A stretch of DNA of 64,000 bases from Kitasatospora sp. MAP12-44 (lineage in GTDB: Bacteria; Actinomycetota; Actinomycetes; Streptomycetales; Streptomycetaceae): assembly GCF_029892095.1 (NCBI RefSeq), contig NZ_JARZAE010000004.1, positions 682,001 through 746,000 of the forward strand, in the 5' to 3' direction. This document shows positions 11,901-30,862 of the stretch, piece by piece (position 1 is the first letter of the stretch; every line of letters starts with the position of its first letter). A program made the position numbers and the translations under genes. Below the pieces are notes generated by a model. The model saw only the letters and a program-made list of their open reading frames with translations, was not told the DNA's origin and did not search any database.

Positions 11901-14900
11901 ACGGCCCGAGCAGTTCCCGCCGCTCCTGGAGGGTCAGCACGTCCACGGCTCCGACCGCCGGGTCGCCCCCGTCGGTGAACAGGTCGAGCAGCAGCTCCAG
12001 GCGGCCGAGCAGCTCACCGGCCGACGCCGCGCCGATGCTCGCCGCGTCGTGGTCGAGGTGGATCCGCAGGCAGGCGCCGGGGAGGACGGTGAGTGTCAGC
12101 GGATAGTGCGTGGCGTCGATCGCGGCGATGCCGGTGGTGCGCAGCCGCGCCGTCTGCGGAAGGCTCGAAGGGTCCAGCGGGTAGGTCTCCACGACGGTGA
12201 GCGTGTCGAACAACTCGCCGTGCCCGGTGACGCGCTGGATCTCGGTCAGCCCGAGGTGGTGGTGCGCCATCAGGTCGGACTGCTCGCGCTGGACGCGGGT
12301 CAGTAGGTCACTCAGGCGCTCGGCGTGGTCCAGTCGCACGCGCACCGGCAGAGTGTTGATGAACAGGCCGATCATGCCCTCGATGCCACTGATCTCCGGC
12401 GGGCGCCCCGACACCGTGGCGCCGAAGACCACGTCGTCGCGGCCGGTGGTCAGCGACAGCAGCAGCGACCACAGGCCCTGGACAAGGGTGTTGAGCGTGA
12501 TGCCGTGGGCCCGGGCGCGATCGAGAACGGCTGCCGTGCGCTCGGGCGTCAGCTGCATGACCAGGCGCTCGGGCACCGCCGTGGCGCGGGTCGCGTCCGC
12601 AGCGGCGATCAGTGTGGGCTCGTCGAGGCCGTCGAGTGCGCCGCGCCAGGCGGCGTGCGCCGCCGCGGGGTCCTGCTGGGTGAGCCAGGCCAGGTAGTCC
12701 GCGTAGGCGGTGACGGGCGGCAGCGCGCTGTCGTCGCCGTTGCTCTCGTAGAGGGCGAACAACTCCTGCGCCAGGATCGGCATCGACCAGCCGTCGAGCA
12801 GGATGTGGTGGTTGGTCAGTACCATCCTGGTGCCGGACAGCAGGGCACGGACCATGGGCGGCGCGGCCAGGTCGAAGCGCCGGCTCCGGTCCTCTTCGAG
12901 CAGGCGGTCGTAGTCGTCGGTGCCGGCTTCCCGCACGGGAAAGCTCACTCGCTCGGCCGGCAGCACGCACTGCACCGACTCGCCGCTCACCGTCCGCCGG
13001 AAGGCGGTCCGCAGGTTGCCGTGGCGTCGCAGCAGGGCGTCGCCGGCGACGCGCAGCCGGTCGGCGTCGACCGGGTCGGCGAAGTCGAAGACGATCTGGA
13101 CGGTGTAGATGTCCTGCGCGTCCTGGTCGAACAGCGCGTGGAACAGCAGGCCCGCCTGCAGCGGCGCCAGCGGCAGGATGTCCTCAAGGCCCGGCTCCAG
13201 GGCTTCGAGCTCCTCGATGTCCTGCTGGGTGACGTGCACCAGCGGCACATCGGACGGCGTCCGACCACCCTGCGGCGCCGCCTGCGCGAGCTCGGTCAGT
13301 GCCCTGCTCCACGCCTCGGCGAGGTCGCGGACCTGGTCCTCGGTGAACAGGTCGCCGGGCCAGGACCAGTTGGCCCGCAGCGTGGGACCGTCCGCCCCGT
13401 CGAGCACGAAGGCGTTGACGGACAGGGCGTGCGGCATCGCCATGTCGGCGTCCGCGCCGCCGCCGAGGCCGCCGACCAGCGACCACGGCTCGCCGGAGCT
13501 CTGGCCGACCGACAGCCGTCCGAGGTAGTTGAAGCTGACGCGGGCGCTCGGCAGGTCCGCGAGCGCTGCGGCGGTCTCGGGGTTGAGATAGCGCAGCAGG
13601 CCGTAGCCGAGGCCGTTGCCGGGGGCCGCGCGAAGCTGTTCCTTGATCCGCTTCAGCGCGGCGGCCGGACGGTCGGTGCCTGCCGCCAGGCGCACCGGGT
13701 GGATCCGGGTGAACCACCCGACGGTGCGCGCCAGGTCGGTCGGGGCGCTGATCTCCTCGCGGCCGTGGCCTTCGAGGTCGACGAGCAGGTCGCCGCCGAC
13801 GGCCAGGGCCAGCGCGGTCAGCAGGACGTCGTCGACGCCCGCGTGGAACGCCGCCGGGACGGTGGTGAGGAGATCCGCCACGGGGACCGTGATCTCCAGC
13901 GACCGCACCGAGCCGACCGTGTCGCGCAGCGGGTCGAGGTCGCGACCGCCGAGACGGGTGCCGGGCCCGGCGAGCGTCTGCTGCCAGTACGGGAGTTCGC
14001 CGACGCGCTGGGCGGACTCCTCGGTCAGCAGCTTGGCCCAGGTGCGCAGCGATGTCCCGACCGGCGCGAGCGCCTCGCCGGCGACCGCGGCGGCCAGGTC
14101 GGGCAGCAGGATCCGCCACGACACGCCGTCCACGGCGAGGTGGTGCGCGGCGATCAGCAGCCGGCCGGAGCGCTGCGGGCCGGCGTCGAGCCAGGTCGCC
14201 GCGACCATGACCCCGGCTTCGGGGGCCAGGCGGCCCCGGGTGGACTCGGCGCGCTCCTCGATGAGGGTGTCCAGCGCTTCGTCCTCGGCCGCCGACGCAG
14301 CCACCGTCTCCACAAGCTCCACGAGCTCCACGACGGAGGCGACGTCCACGCTGCCCCGAGCCGCCACGCTCAACGCCCAGGGCCCGTCCGAGGGCCGGGT
14401 CAGCCGCAGCCGCAGGGCGTCATGGTGGTCCACCAGAGTGGCCAGGGCCTTGACCAGGACGTCGCCGGTGATCCCCGGGGGCGTGAGCACCGTGGCGGTC
14501 TGGCAGAACCCGTCGACCGGGCCCGCCTGCCCGGCGAGCCAGTGCACCACCGGCAGCAGGTCGACCTCGCCGATCCCGGCGTCATGCTGCTCGGCGACCG
14601 GCGCGGAGTGCGTCGCCACCCGGGCGCTCAGGCGCGCGACCGTCTTGGCCTCGAACACGTCGCGCGGGGTGAACCGCAGCCCGGCCGCCCTGGCCCGGCT
14701 GACCAGTTGGATCGAGATGATGCTGTCGCCGCCGAGTTCGAAGAAGCCGTCGTCGACGCCGACCAGGGGGGCACCTCCCGGCCGAAGGCTGGGGGACAGT
14801 CCGAGCACCTGCGCGAAGAGCTCGCACAGCGCCGTCTCGACGGGAGTCGACGGCGCGCGGCCGGCGCGCTTGGCGTTCGACGCCGACGGCGCCGGCAGCG

Positions 14901-17774
14901 CGCGCCGGTCGATCTTCCCGCCCGGGGTCAGCGGGAACCGGTCCAGGACCTCGATCGCCCACGGAACCATGTACTCCGGTAGCCGGGTGGCGAGGTGCTC
15001 GCGCACGGCGGCCACGTCCACGCTCGCGCCGTCGGCGGCCACCAGGTAGGCGGCCAAACGCTTCACGCCGGGGCGGTCCTCGCGGACGGTGACGACCGCC
15101 TGTGCGACGTCGCCATGCGAGGTGAGCGCGGTCTCGATCTCACCGAGCTCGATCCGGAAGCCGCGGATCTTCACCTGGTCGTCGGAGCGCCCGCAGTAGA
15201 CCAGGTTGCCGTCCTCGGTCCAGCGCGCCAGGTCGCCGGTCCGGTACATCCGCGAGCCGGCAGGCCCATAGGGGTCGGCGACGAACCGGTCGGCGGTCAG
15301 GCCGGGTTGGGCGAGGTAGCCGCGTGCCAGACCCGCGCCGGCGAGGTACAGCTCGCCGGCCACGCCGACCGGGAGCGGGCGCAGGCTCGCGTCGAGGACG
15401 TAGACCCGCGCGTTCACGATCGGCCGCCCGATCGGCGGGACGCCGTCACCGGCGATCGGATCGCTGGTGGTGGCCATCACCGTGGCCTCGGTCGGGCCGT
15501 AGGCGTTGACCATGCGGCGCCCCACGGACCAGCGCGCCACCAGCTCGGCGCCGCACGCCTCGCCGCCGACGATCAGCGAGCGGAAGTGCGGCAGCTCGGC
15601 ACCCGCGATGCTGGCCAGCGCCGCCGGGGAGATCAGCGCGTGGGTGATCCGCAGGTCGGCCAGCACGTCGGCCAGGTCCTGCCCCGCCAGCGTCCCCGGC
15701 GCCGGGACGCACAGGCACGCCCCCGCGGCGAAGGTCATGCAGACCTCCAGGACGGAGGCGTCGAAGCTGGCCGAGGCGAACTGCAGGACTCTGCTGTCCG
15801 CGGTGACGTCGAAGCGCTCCAGCTCGGCCGCCGCGAACCCGGGGATCCCGGCGTGGGTGATCACCACGCCCTTGGGACGCCCGGTCGAACCGGAGGTGTA
15901 GATGACGTAGGCGGGGTGCGAGGCCAGCAGCGGCGCGCGGCGGTCGGCGTCGGTGAGGTCGGTGTCCGCGACCACGGCCAGGTCGGCGGCGAGCGTGGGT
16001 TCGAGGGTCAACTGGCGGCCGGCGGGGGCCAGTTCGGCGGTCTCGGCCGCGGTGATCAGCAGGATCGGCGCCGCGTCCTCGATCATGAAATCGATGCGGT
16101 CCCGCGGGTAGGTCGGGTCGATCGGCAGGTAGGCGGCGCCCGACTTCAGGACCGCGAGCAGCGCCACGATCAGGTCGGTCGAGCGCGGCAGCACGAGGGC
16201 GACGACCGTCTCGGGTCCGGCCCCGCGCTCGACGAGCAGCCGGGCCAGCCGGTTGGCGGCGGCGTTGAGCTCGGCGTAGCTGAAGGTGTCGAGGTGGCCG
16301 GTCAGGGCGATCGCGTCGGGGGTTGCGGCAGCGCTGGCTTCGAACAGGCCGTGCATGGTCGTGCCCGGTACGTCGGCCGAGGTGTCGTTCCAGCCGCGCA
16401 GCACCTGTCTTCTCTCGGCCGGGGCCATGACGTCGAGCCGGCCCACCGGCATCGCCGGGTCGGCGACCAGCGCGCGCAGCAGGCTCTCGAAACGCCCGGC
16501 CAGCCGCTCGGCCTGCTCGCGCCCGATGAGGTCGGCGCGGTAGTCCAGCAGCACCCGGATCCGCTCGCCGGGCATCACCACGAGCGTGAGCGGGTAGTGC
16601 GTCGCGTTGTTCGCCTCCTCCAGCGCGACGTTCAGCCCGGCGACGGGGGTGCCGGAGACTTCCGGGAAGGTCTCGACGACGGTCAGCGTGTCGAAGAGTT
16701 CGCCGTTCCCGGTGAGCCGCTGGATGTCGGCCAGGCCCAGGTGCTGGTGGGCCAGCAGCCGGGACTGCTCGTCCTGGATCCGCTCCAGGAGGCCGCCGAC
16801 CGGCTCCGCCGGGTCGAGACGGACCCGGACCGGCAGGGTGTTGATGAACAGGCCGACCATCGCCTCGACGCCGGCCACCTCCGGCGGGCGCCCGGACACC
16901 GTGCTGCCGAACACGACGTCGTCGCGGCCGGTCATCAGCGACACGGTCAGGGCCCACGCACCCTGGATCAGCGTGTTGAGGGTCAGGCCGCGCTCTCGGG
17001 TGCAGCGCTGGACCGCGGCGCAGACCGCCTCGTCGAGTTCGAGGGTGAGGCGGTCGGGCACCGCGGCCGGGCGCGCCGGGTCCGGCGGGGCCAGGACAGG
17101 CCCTAGGAGCGTGGCCTCGTCGGCGCCGTCGAGCGCCGCGCGCCAGGCGTCGAGCGCGGCGGGGCGGTCCTGGCGTCCCAGCCAGGCCAGGTAGTCGCGG
17201 AACGGCGTGAGCGCGGGCAGCGCGGTGTCGCGGCCACCGGCCGCGTAGTGGGCGAAGAGCTCCTGGGCGACCAGCGGCATCGACCAGCCGTCGAGCAGGA
17301 TGTGGTGGTTGGTCAGCACCAGGCGATGCGTCGTGGGGCCGAGCTTGATGAGCAGCGCGCGCAGCAGCGGCGGACGTCGGGTGTCGAAGCGCGTGGCGCG
17401 GTCCTCGGCCAGCAGGCGCTGCGACTCGGCGCTCGGCTCGGCGTGCCCGGTGAGGTCGACGACCTCGAACGGCAGCTCGACACCGGTCGCCACGACCTGG
17501 ACCGACTCGCCGTTCTTGCGCTGGCGGAACCCGGCGCGCAGGTTCGGATGGCGCTCCAGCAGGGACTTCGCGGCCCGGCGCAGCAGCTCGACGTCGAGGT
17601 CGCCCTCAAGGCGCAGCACGAACTGGACGGTGTAGACGTCGTCCGTGCCCTCGTCGAACAGCGCGTGGAACAGCATGCCGGACTGCATGGGAGTCAGCGG
17701 CAGGACGTCCTCGAAACGTGGCTTCCTCGTCGTGGACTGGCTGGTCGTGGACCGGCTGGTCGTGGACTGGGTCA

Positions 17775-17775
<1 letters not shown>
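2988..17775 (-). CDS. NRPS-2: four-module nonribosomal peptide synthetase, C-A-T-E / C-A-T / C-A-T / C-A-T-TE, with one frameshift
   Basis: About 4928 residues once the extra base at 5501-5503 is ignored. As deposited, the frame from 17775 is lost after TPDAPAV and A4-T4-TE continue in another frame to the stop at 2988. Landmarks (bases): C1 HHILLDGW about 17300; A1 YTSGSTG about 15890; T1 GGDSI about 14725; E1 [10 protein letters not shown] about 14130; C2 about 12800; A2 about 11410; T2 GGHSLL about 10235; C3 HHIATDGW about 9710; A3 about 8280; T3 about 7135; C4 HHIAGDGW about 6550; A4 about 5095; T4 about 3935; TE GWSFGG about 3530. A3 pocket read by eye is DLTKLGTVNK, matching Asp-type codes and so 3-methyl-Asp. 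A1 (about DALLIGAVMK), A2 (about DALWRGGVFK) and A4 (about DALQMGGGYK) are not assigned. C1 and C2 look like DCL domains, C3 and C4 like LCL. ATG at 17775 overlaps the NRPS-1 stop (TGATG). The TE should release or cyclise a hexapeptide. Confidence 0.93.
5501..5503 (-). other. Frame-breaking extra base in NRPS-2 (A4 N-terminus)
   Basis: Reading the minus strand, codons run ACT CCG GAT GCC CCG GCG GTG and then one surplus G before GTC TTC GGC GAC GCC. Dropping one G from the GGG (CCC on the plus strand) restores the expected A-domain start, [18 protein letters not shown]. All catalytic motifs downstream are intact in the shifted frame, so either the base is an assembly error or the gene is very recently broken. 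Confidence 0.85.
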
Positions 17776-26486
<8,711 letters not shown>

Positions 26487-26490
<4 letters not shown>

Positions 26491-27290
26491 CGGTTGACCG
26501 CCGATCGGCCGGCCCGGATCGCGAGCGGGATCAGCACCGCGAGCATCAGCAGGATCAGCACCGGTGCCAGCAGCACCGGATGCTGCTCGGGGAAGGCGAG
26601 GTGGGTCGTGACCGCGGCGTTGTCGCCGAACAGCTGGCGCACCGCGGCCGCGACGACGCTGATCGGGTTCCACTCGCACACCGCGCGCAGCCAGGACGGG
26701 AGGTGGTCGAGCGGGATGAAGGCGTTGGAGAGGAACGTCAGCGGCATGATGATGAGGAACGCGATCGCGTTGACCGCCTCCGGGGTCCGCAACGCCATGC
26801 CCATGAAGGCGCCGAGCCAGGTCATCGTGTAGCCGAAGGCGATCAGGACGCCGAATCCGGCGAGGGCCTCGAGCACGCCGTGGTGCACCCGCCAGCCGAT
26901 CAGCAGCCCGACCAGTGCCATCAGCACGCACGAGACCGCGGCCAGCGCCACATCCGCGGTGGTGCGGCCGATCAGCACCGCGCCGCGCGCGATCGGCAGC
27001 GAACGGAACCGGTCCACCAGGCCGTTGCCCAGGTCGCCGGTCACGCCGAGCGCGGTGTTGGCGGCCGTGGAGAGCATCATCTGGGTGAAGATCCCGGCCA
27101 TGATGTACTCGCGGTAGCTGCCCCCGGGCACCGTGATGACGCTGCCGAACAGGTAGCCGAAGATCGCCACGTACGCCATCGGCATCACCGTCGTGCCGAG
27201 GAGCTTCTGCGGCACCCGGATCAGGTGCTTCATGTGCCGGCCGGCGAGCGCGTAGGCGTCGCCCGCGGTGTCGAACACGGCGCTGGTCAC
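26487..27290 (-). CDS. ABC-2 type transporter permease (DrrB-like)
   Basis: A 267-residue integral membrane protein with about six hydrophobic segments, including [31 protein letters not shown] and [19 protein letters not shown]. It has the ABC-2 permease block [19 protein letters not shown] near residue 190. It pairs with the ATPase gene 26 bases upstream and overlaps the NRPS-1 start. Systems of this DrrAB type commonly export, or give resistance to, the natural product of their cluster; that role is inferred from position. It starts at ATG 27290 ([19 protein letters not shown]). Confidence 0.9.
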
Positions 27291-27316
27291 TGTGTATTCA
27301 GTCCTTCACAACGCGC

Positions 27317-28306
27317 TTAAGGGGTGGTGGATCGGCCGGTGAGGGCCAGGAACACGTCATCGAGCGAGGGCTTGCGGACGGCGAAGTCCTCAGGGCGCAG
27401 CCCGAGGTCGGCGAGCCGGGTGGCGACTTCGCCGACCGTGCGCAGGCCGGCTTCGATCGGCAGGTGCAGGCCGAGCCGGTCGGCGGTCCGCGGCAGCTCA
27501 AGGCCGAGGGCGGCGTGCGCCTGGTCGGCCTCCTGCACGGTGGCGAAGGCCAGTTCAAGACGCTCTCCGCCGACCTTGCGCTTCAGCTCCTCCGGCGTGC
27601 CCTCGGCGATGACCTTGCCGCCGTCCACGACCGCGATCCGGTCGGCGAGTTGGTCGGCCTCCTCCAGGTACTGCGTCGTCAGCAGCACCGTGGTGCCGGA
27701 GGCGACCTGCTCCCGGATGGTCTGCCAGAGGATCAGCCGGCTGCTCAGGTCCAGGCCGGTCGTCGGCTCGTCCAGGAACAGCACCGGCGGATCGGCGATC
27801 AGGCTGGCCGCCAGGTCGAGCCTGCGCCGCATGCCGCCCGAGTACGTCCCGCTGGCCCGCCGCCCGGCCTCGGCGAGACCGAACCGCTCCAGCAGCTCGT
27901 CCGCCACCTTCGCGGCCCCGGTCCGGCCGAGGTGGTGCAACCGACCGACCAGGACCAGGTTCTCGCGGCCGGTCAGCCGCTCGTCGACCGCCGACAGCTG
28001 ACCGGTCAGTCCGATCCGCCGCCGTACCTCGGTCGCCTCACGCACCACGTCGAACCCGGCGACCGCGGCCCGGCCCCGGTCCGGGACCAGCAGCGTCGTC
28101 AGCATCCGGACGGTCGTGGTCTTGCCCGCGCCGTTGGGCCCGAGCAGCCCGAACACCGTCCCCGGCGCGACCGCCAGGTCGACGCCTTCCAGCACGGACC
28201 GGGTGCCGAAGGTCTTGCCGAGGCCCTCGGCCTCGATCGCCCACGCGGTCCGGGCCTCCCCCGCCGGCGTGGGCTTCGGCAGGGCTGCGGTCGCCGACGC
28301 GGACAT
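27317..28306 (-). CDS. ABC transporter ATP-binding protein (DrrA-like)
   Basis: A 329-residue ATPase subunit. It shows Walker A GPNGAGKTT, the Q-loop area GLTGQLSAVDERLTG, signature YSGGMRRRLDLA, Walker B PVLFLDEPTTGLD and the switch-like TTQYLEEADQLADRIAV. The C-terminal extension ending SLDDVFLALTGRSTTP is the DrrA-type extension. ATG at 28306 overlaps the stop of the 43-residue peptide gene (TGATG); an in-frame TTG nine bases earlier is less likely. With the following permease it would form an exporter for the lipopeptide. Confidence 0.93.
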   Translation of the reverse strand: MSASATAALPKPTPAGEARTAWAIEAEGLGKTFGTRSVLEGVDLAVAPGTVFGLLGPNGAGKTTTVRMLTTLLVPDRGRAAVAGFDVVREATEVRRRIGLTGQLSAVDERLTGRENLVLVGRLHHLGRTGAAKVADELLERFGLAEAGRRASGTYSGGMRRRLDLAASLIADPPVLFLDEPTTGLDLSSRLILWQTIREQVASGTTVLLTTQYLEEADQLADRIAVVDGGKVIAEGTPEELKRKVGGERLELAFATVQEADQAHAALGLELPRTADRLGLHLPIEAGLRTVGEVATRLADLGLRPEDFAVRKPSLDDVFLALTGRSTTP

Positions 28307-28437
28307 CAGCCGCAACCGCCGGCCGTGTCGCGGTCGTACGAGCCGACCAGGTCCAGCAGCGCCTGCGGAATGCCTTCCATGGGGTCGGCCTCCAGGTCAG
28401 GGACCAGCGGGGTCTGCTCGACGGGCGTCTCGCTCAT
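28306..28437 (-). CDS. 43-residue peptide of unknown function between isomerase and ABC exporter
   Basis: A short gene that fits tightly between its neighbours. ATG at 28437 overlaps the isomerase stop (ATGA) and its TGA overlaps the ATPase ATG (TGATG). The peptide begins MSETPVEQTPLVPDLEADPM, continues with a short amphipathic stretch (EGIPQALLDLVGSYDRD) and ends TAGGCG with a single Cys next to the C-terminus. It is acidic, with no signal peptide or membrane segment. It is not a recognised family to me. The double coupling and clean codon pattern argue for a real product. It could be a small partner of the isomerase or thioesterase, or a leader-like peptide; no function is claimed. Confidence 0.7.
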   Translation of the reverse strand: MSETPVEQTPLVPDLEADPMEGIPQALLDLVGSYDRDTAGGCG

Positions 28438-29075
28438 TTCGCCGCCTCCTTCGCCGCCGCCGTCGCCTGCGCCCGCTCGTACGCGGACAGGAAGTCGTCC
28501 ACCCGGTCAAGGCCCCAGAAGCGGTGCGGCCCGATCTTGAGGAACGGCACGCCGAACACGTCGTCCATATAGGCCTTGTCGATCGCCTCGATGCCCTCGG
28601 CGCGGATGTCCGCGTCGTGCGGCGCCTTGACCATCTCCGCGCCGTCCAGGCCGATCGAGTCGGCGATCCGCTGCACGACGTCGACCTCGCAGATGTTCTC
28701 GCCGCGCTCCCAACGGGCCTGCGACAGCGCCCAGTACAGCTCCTTGCCCTGGCCGATCCGGCGCGCCGCCAGGTAGGCGTGGTGCGGCAGGACCCACCAC
28801 GGGTCGACGTCCACCGGCCACTTCATGGACAGCCCGAACTTGGCGCTCAGGCGCTTGGTGTCCTGGAGGATGTAGAGGTGCTTGGCCTTGGACATCGCGG
28901 CGTAGTGCATCTCGATGCCGCGCTCATTGAGCGTCTCCCAGGTCTGCCCGTCCGGCTCGAAGTACGGCAGGCACTCCAACTCGTCGTGCCAGCCCGGGAG
29001 TCGGCGCTCCAGCTGGTGGCTCACCATCCAGCTGAACGGGCTGTGGAAGGAGAAGTAGAAACGGGGCTTGCGCAT
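28434..29075 (-). CDS. DsbA-fold isomerase (2-hydroxychromene-2-carboxylate isomerase-like)
   Basis: A 213-residue protein of the DsbA/HCCA-isomerase thioredoxin-fold family. The N-terminus reads KPRFYFSFHSPFSWM, so the CxxC of DsbA is replaced by a Ser-containing SPFSW, as in the glutathione-type isomerases. The C-terminal block DDVFGVPFLKIGPHRFWGLDRVDDFL contains the cis-Pro region GVPF typical of the family. TGATG coupling to the hotdog gene and ATGA coupling to the small peptide gene place it in the operon. Known context: isomerase genes of this kind are found in cinnamoyl-lipopeptide clusters, where they set double-bond geometry in the polyene before ring closure. A cis/trans isomerase role is therefore the best inference. 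Confidence 0.82.
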   Translation of the reverse strand: MRKPRFYFSFHSPFSWMVSHQLERRLPGWHDELECLPYFEPDGQTWETLNERGIEMHYAAMSKAKHLYILQDTKRLSAKFGLSMKWPVDVDPWWVLPHHAYLAARRIGQGKELYWALSQARWERGENICEVDVVQRIADSIGLDGAEMVKAPHDADIRAEGIEAIDKAYMDDVFGVPFLKIGPHRFWGLDRVDDFLSAYERAQATAAAKEAAK

Positions 29076-30862
29076 CAGGCCTGACCTCCCAGCAGCACGG
29101 CCTGGGTCGGCGCGTCGAGCACCACCAGGTCGGCGAAGGCGTTCTCACCGCGGGCCAGCACGTAGCCGTGCATGATCGTGGCCGAGGCGACATGGACGAG
29201 ACGGTCGCCGCGCAGCACGCGGCATTCCATCCGGGCGGTGAACAGGGTGTCCTTGATGACGTCGTCCACCGCGAAGGTGATCAGCAGTTCCTCGCCCATG
29301 AAGGCGTCGGCGTGCAGGTCGACGCGCGAGCGCGACACGACCGGGATCCAGTCGCGCTGCGCGAGCAGGTCGGTGATCGGCAGACCGACGTGCTCGAGGT
29401 AGCGGTCGACCGCCTCCTCCAGCAGCTTGACGTAGGTCTGGTGCTGGTTGCGGGTGTAGTAGTGGCAGGCGAAGTAGGGGATCTTCCAGGTCCACAGGAA
29501 GGAGTTCCCGCTGCGCTCGGCCAGGATCGCCGGGAGCTGCGCCGCGTCGCCGACGACGAGCGGCTCGTCGGCGCCGTCACCGGTCACCTCGGCGACCACG
29601 AACGGCGCCAGCTCGGCCGGGACCGGCTCGACCGGGTTGCCGTCCTTCTCGGCGACCAGCTGGACGCGCACCCGGCCGTTGAGCAGCTTGACGAGCTCCT
29701 CGGCGTCGCCGCGGCGGGTGGCGAGCTTGACGTCGAACGCGGCGCCCTGGCCCGGCTTGGCCGCGACCGGCGTCACCACTCCGACGACCTGGTCGTCGGA
29801 GTGCATGGTCGCGGTCAGCCGCATCGAGGAGTGCACGATGGTCGTGCCCAGGCCGTAGCGCTCGAACAGGTGCTGCGGGCCGTAGCCGAGCTCCCGCAGG
29901 TGCTGCAGGACGACGTCCTCGGCCAGTGCGGTGAAGTTCTTGAAGCCGATGAAGGTGCTGATGTTCGCACCCTCGAAGCGCGGGCGCCCGGGGTGGGAGG
30001 CGCTGCTGCCGTCCAGTATCGGCACGGGTTCTGTTCCTTTCGTCAGGAAGTCAGCCACGAGCAGTCCGATCGACGCCGGCTGGTCGAGGTGGCAGAAGTG
30101 GGAGTAGTCGGGGTGGACGTCCAGCACCGCCCGCGGGAGCGCGCGGTGCAGCCAGTCGATGCGCTCCCCGGCGATGCCCGGGTCGCGGGATCCGGCGACG
30201 ACGAGCGTCCGACCGCGGTAGGCGGAGAGGTCGAGGTCACAGGTGGCGGCGAACTGCTCGAAGACGGCCAGGAAGCCCAGGACACCGATGCCGTCGAGCA
30301 TCGCCTTGGCCATCCGGTCGAAGATGTCCGGCTCCAGGCGCTCGGCGCGCTCGCCGAGGCGGATCCGCAGACCCGCGGTCATCGTGGCGCGGAAGTCCGT
30401 GCGCGAGTGCTCGAAGGTGTTCCAGGAGATGGGGACGTGCGGGGGCCGGTAGAAGGGCGAGATCAGCACCATGGCGTCTGCCGCCAGCTCGGATCGGCCG
30501 TCCCCGTCCCCGTCTCCGGCCCCGGTCAGGCCGAGCAGCAGGGCGTTGGCGCTGAACGAGTGGGCGACGATCGCCGCCGGACGCCGCGGCAGAGCTCGGA
30601 TCACATCGGCGATCCACTCCTGCGGCGCACGACCGCGCCAGCGGTAGTCGCCGCCGCTGCGCCAGGGCAGGTCGACCGCGATGTAGCGCAGGCCCGGAGC
30701 GAGGAACGGAACCAGCCGCCCCCAGATCGACCAGTGGTCCTCAAGGCCGTGCAGCAGCAGGACCGGCTCGCCGGCCGGGTCGCCGGCTGCGTGCAGGCCG
30801 ATGTGCTCGCCGTGGGTGTGCACCACCTGCAGCTGGTGCCACCCGACCTCGCCGACCGTCAT
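29075..30862 (-). CDS. Alpha/beta-hydrolase fused in frame to a double-hotdog thioesterase-like protein
   Basis: An open frame of 595 residues with two unlike halves. Residues 1 to about 270 are an alpha/beta-hydrolase: oxyanion block LLLHGLEDHW, nucleophile elbow AHSFSANALL, an Asp region GSRDPGIAGERI and a His region PDYSHFCHL. From about residue 280 a hotdog pair follows, the second half reading NQHQTYVKLLEEAVDRYLEHVG and later VSRSRVDLHADAFMGEELLI, like acyl-ACP/CoA thioesterases. ATG at 30862 overlaps the KS-like gene. An internal GTG at 30025 has a good AAAGGAA site, so the second half may also be made alone. The likely job is editing or release of acyl-ACP during polyene synthesis; this is inferred. 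Confidence 0.8.
   Translation of the reverse strand: MTVGEVGWHQLQVVHTHGEHIGLHAAGDPAGEPVLLLHGLEDHWSIWGRLVPFLAPGLRYIAVDLPWRSGGDYRWRGRAPQEWIADVIRALPRRPAAIVAHSFSANALLLGLTGAGDGDGDGRSELAADAMVLISPFYRPPHVPISWNTFEHSRTDFRATMTAGLRIRLGERAERLEPDIFDRMAKAMLDGIGVLGFLAVFEQFAATCDLDLSAYRGRTLVVAGSRDPGIAGERIDWLHRALPRAVLDVHPDYSHFCHLDQPASIGLLVADFLTKGTEPVPILDGSSASHPGRPRFEGANISTFIGFKNFTALAEDVVLQHLRELGYGPQHLFERYGLGTTIVHSSMRLTATMHSDDQVVGVVTPVAAKPGQGAAFDVKLATRRGDAEELVKLLNGRVRVQLVAEKDGNPVEPVPAELAPFVVAEVTGDGADEPLVVGDAAQLPAILAERSGNSFLWTWKIPYFACHYYTRNQHQTYVKLLEEAVDRYLEHVGLPITDLLAQRDWIPVVSRSRVDLHADAFMGEELLITFAVDDVIKDTLFTARMECRVLRGDRLVHVASATIMHGYVLARGENAFADLVVLDAPTQAVLLGGQA
30023..30040 (-). promoter_or_regulatory. Internal ribosome binding site and GTG start inside the hydrolase-hotdog gene
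   Basis: The minus strand carries AAAGGAA (30040-30034), eight bases and then GTG (30025-30023), followed by CCG ATA CTG GAC, exactly at the junction between the hydrolase and hotdog halves. It looks like the remnant or working start of a formerly separate hotdog gene. Confidence 0.55.

Noticed and set aside
5341..12306. A very long open frame on the plus strand opposite NRPS-2
   Set aside because: It mirrors the NRPS frame in high-GC DNA, has no recognisable domains and is rich in Arg, Gln, Val and Gly. Similar shadows lie at 12325-14982, 17917-21525 and 21784-26832.
26491..26931. Longer N-terminus for NRPS-1
   Set aside because: The extra residues are out-of-frame translation of the ABC permease; the C-domain opening motif [14 protein letters not shown] starts right after GTG 26490.
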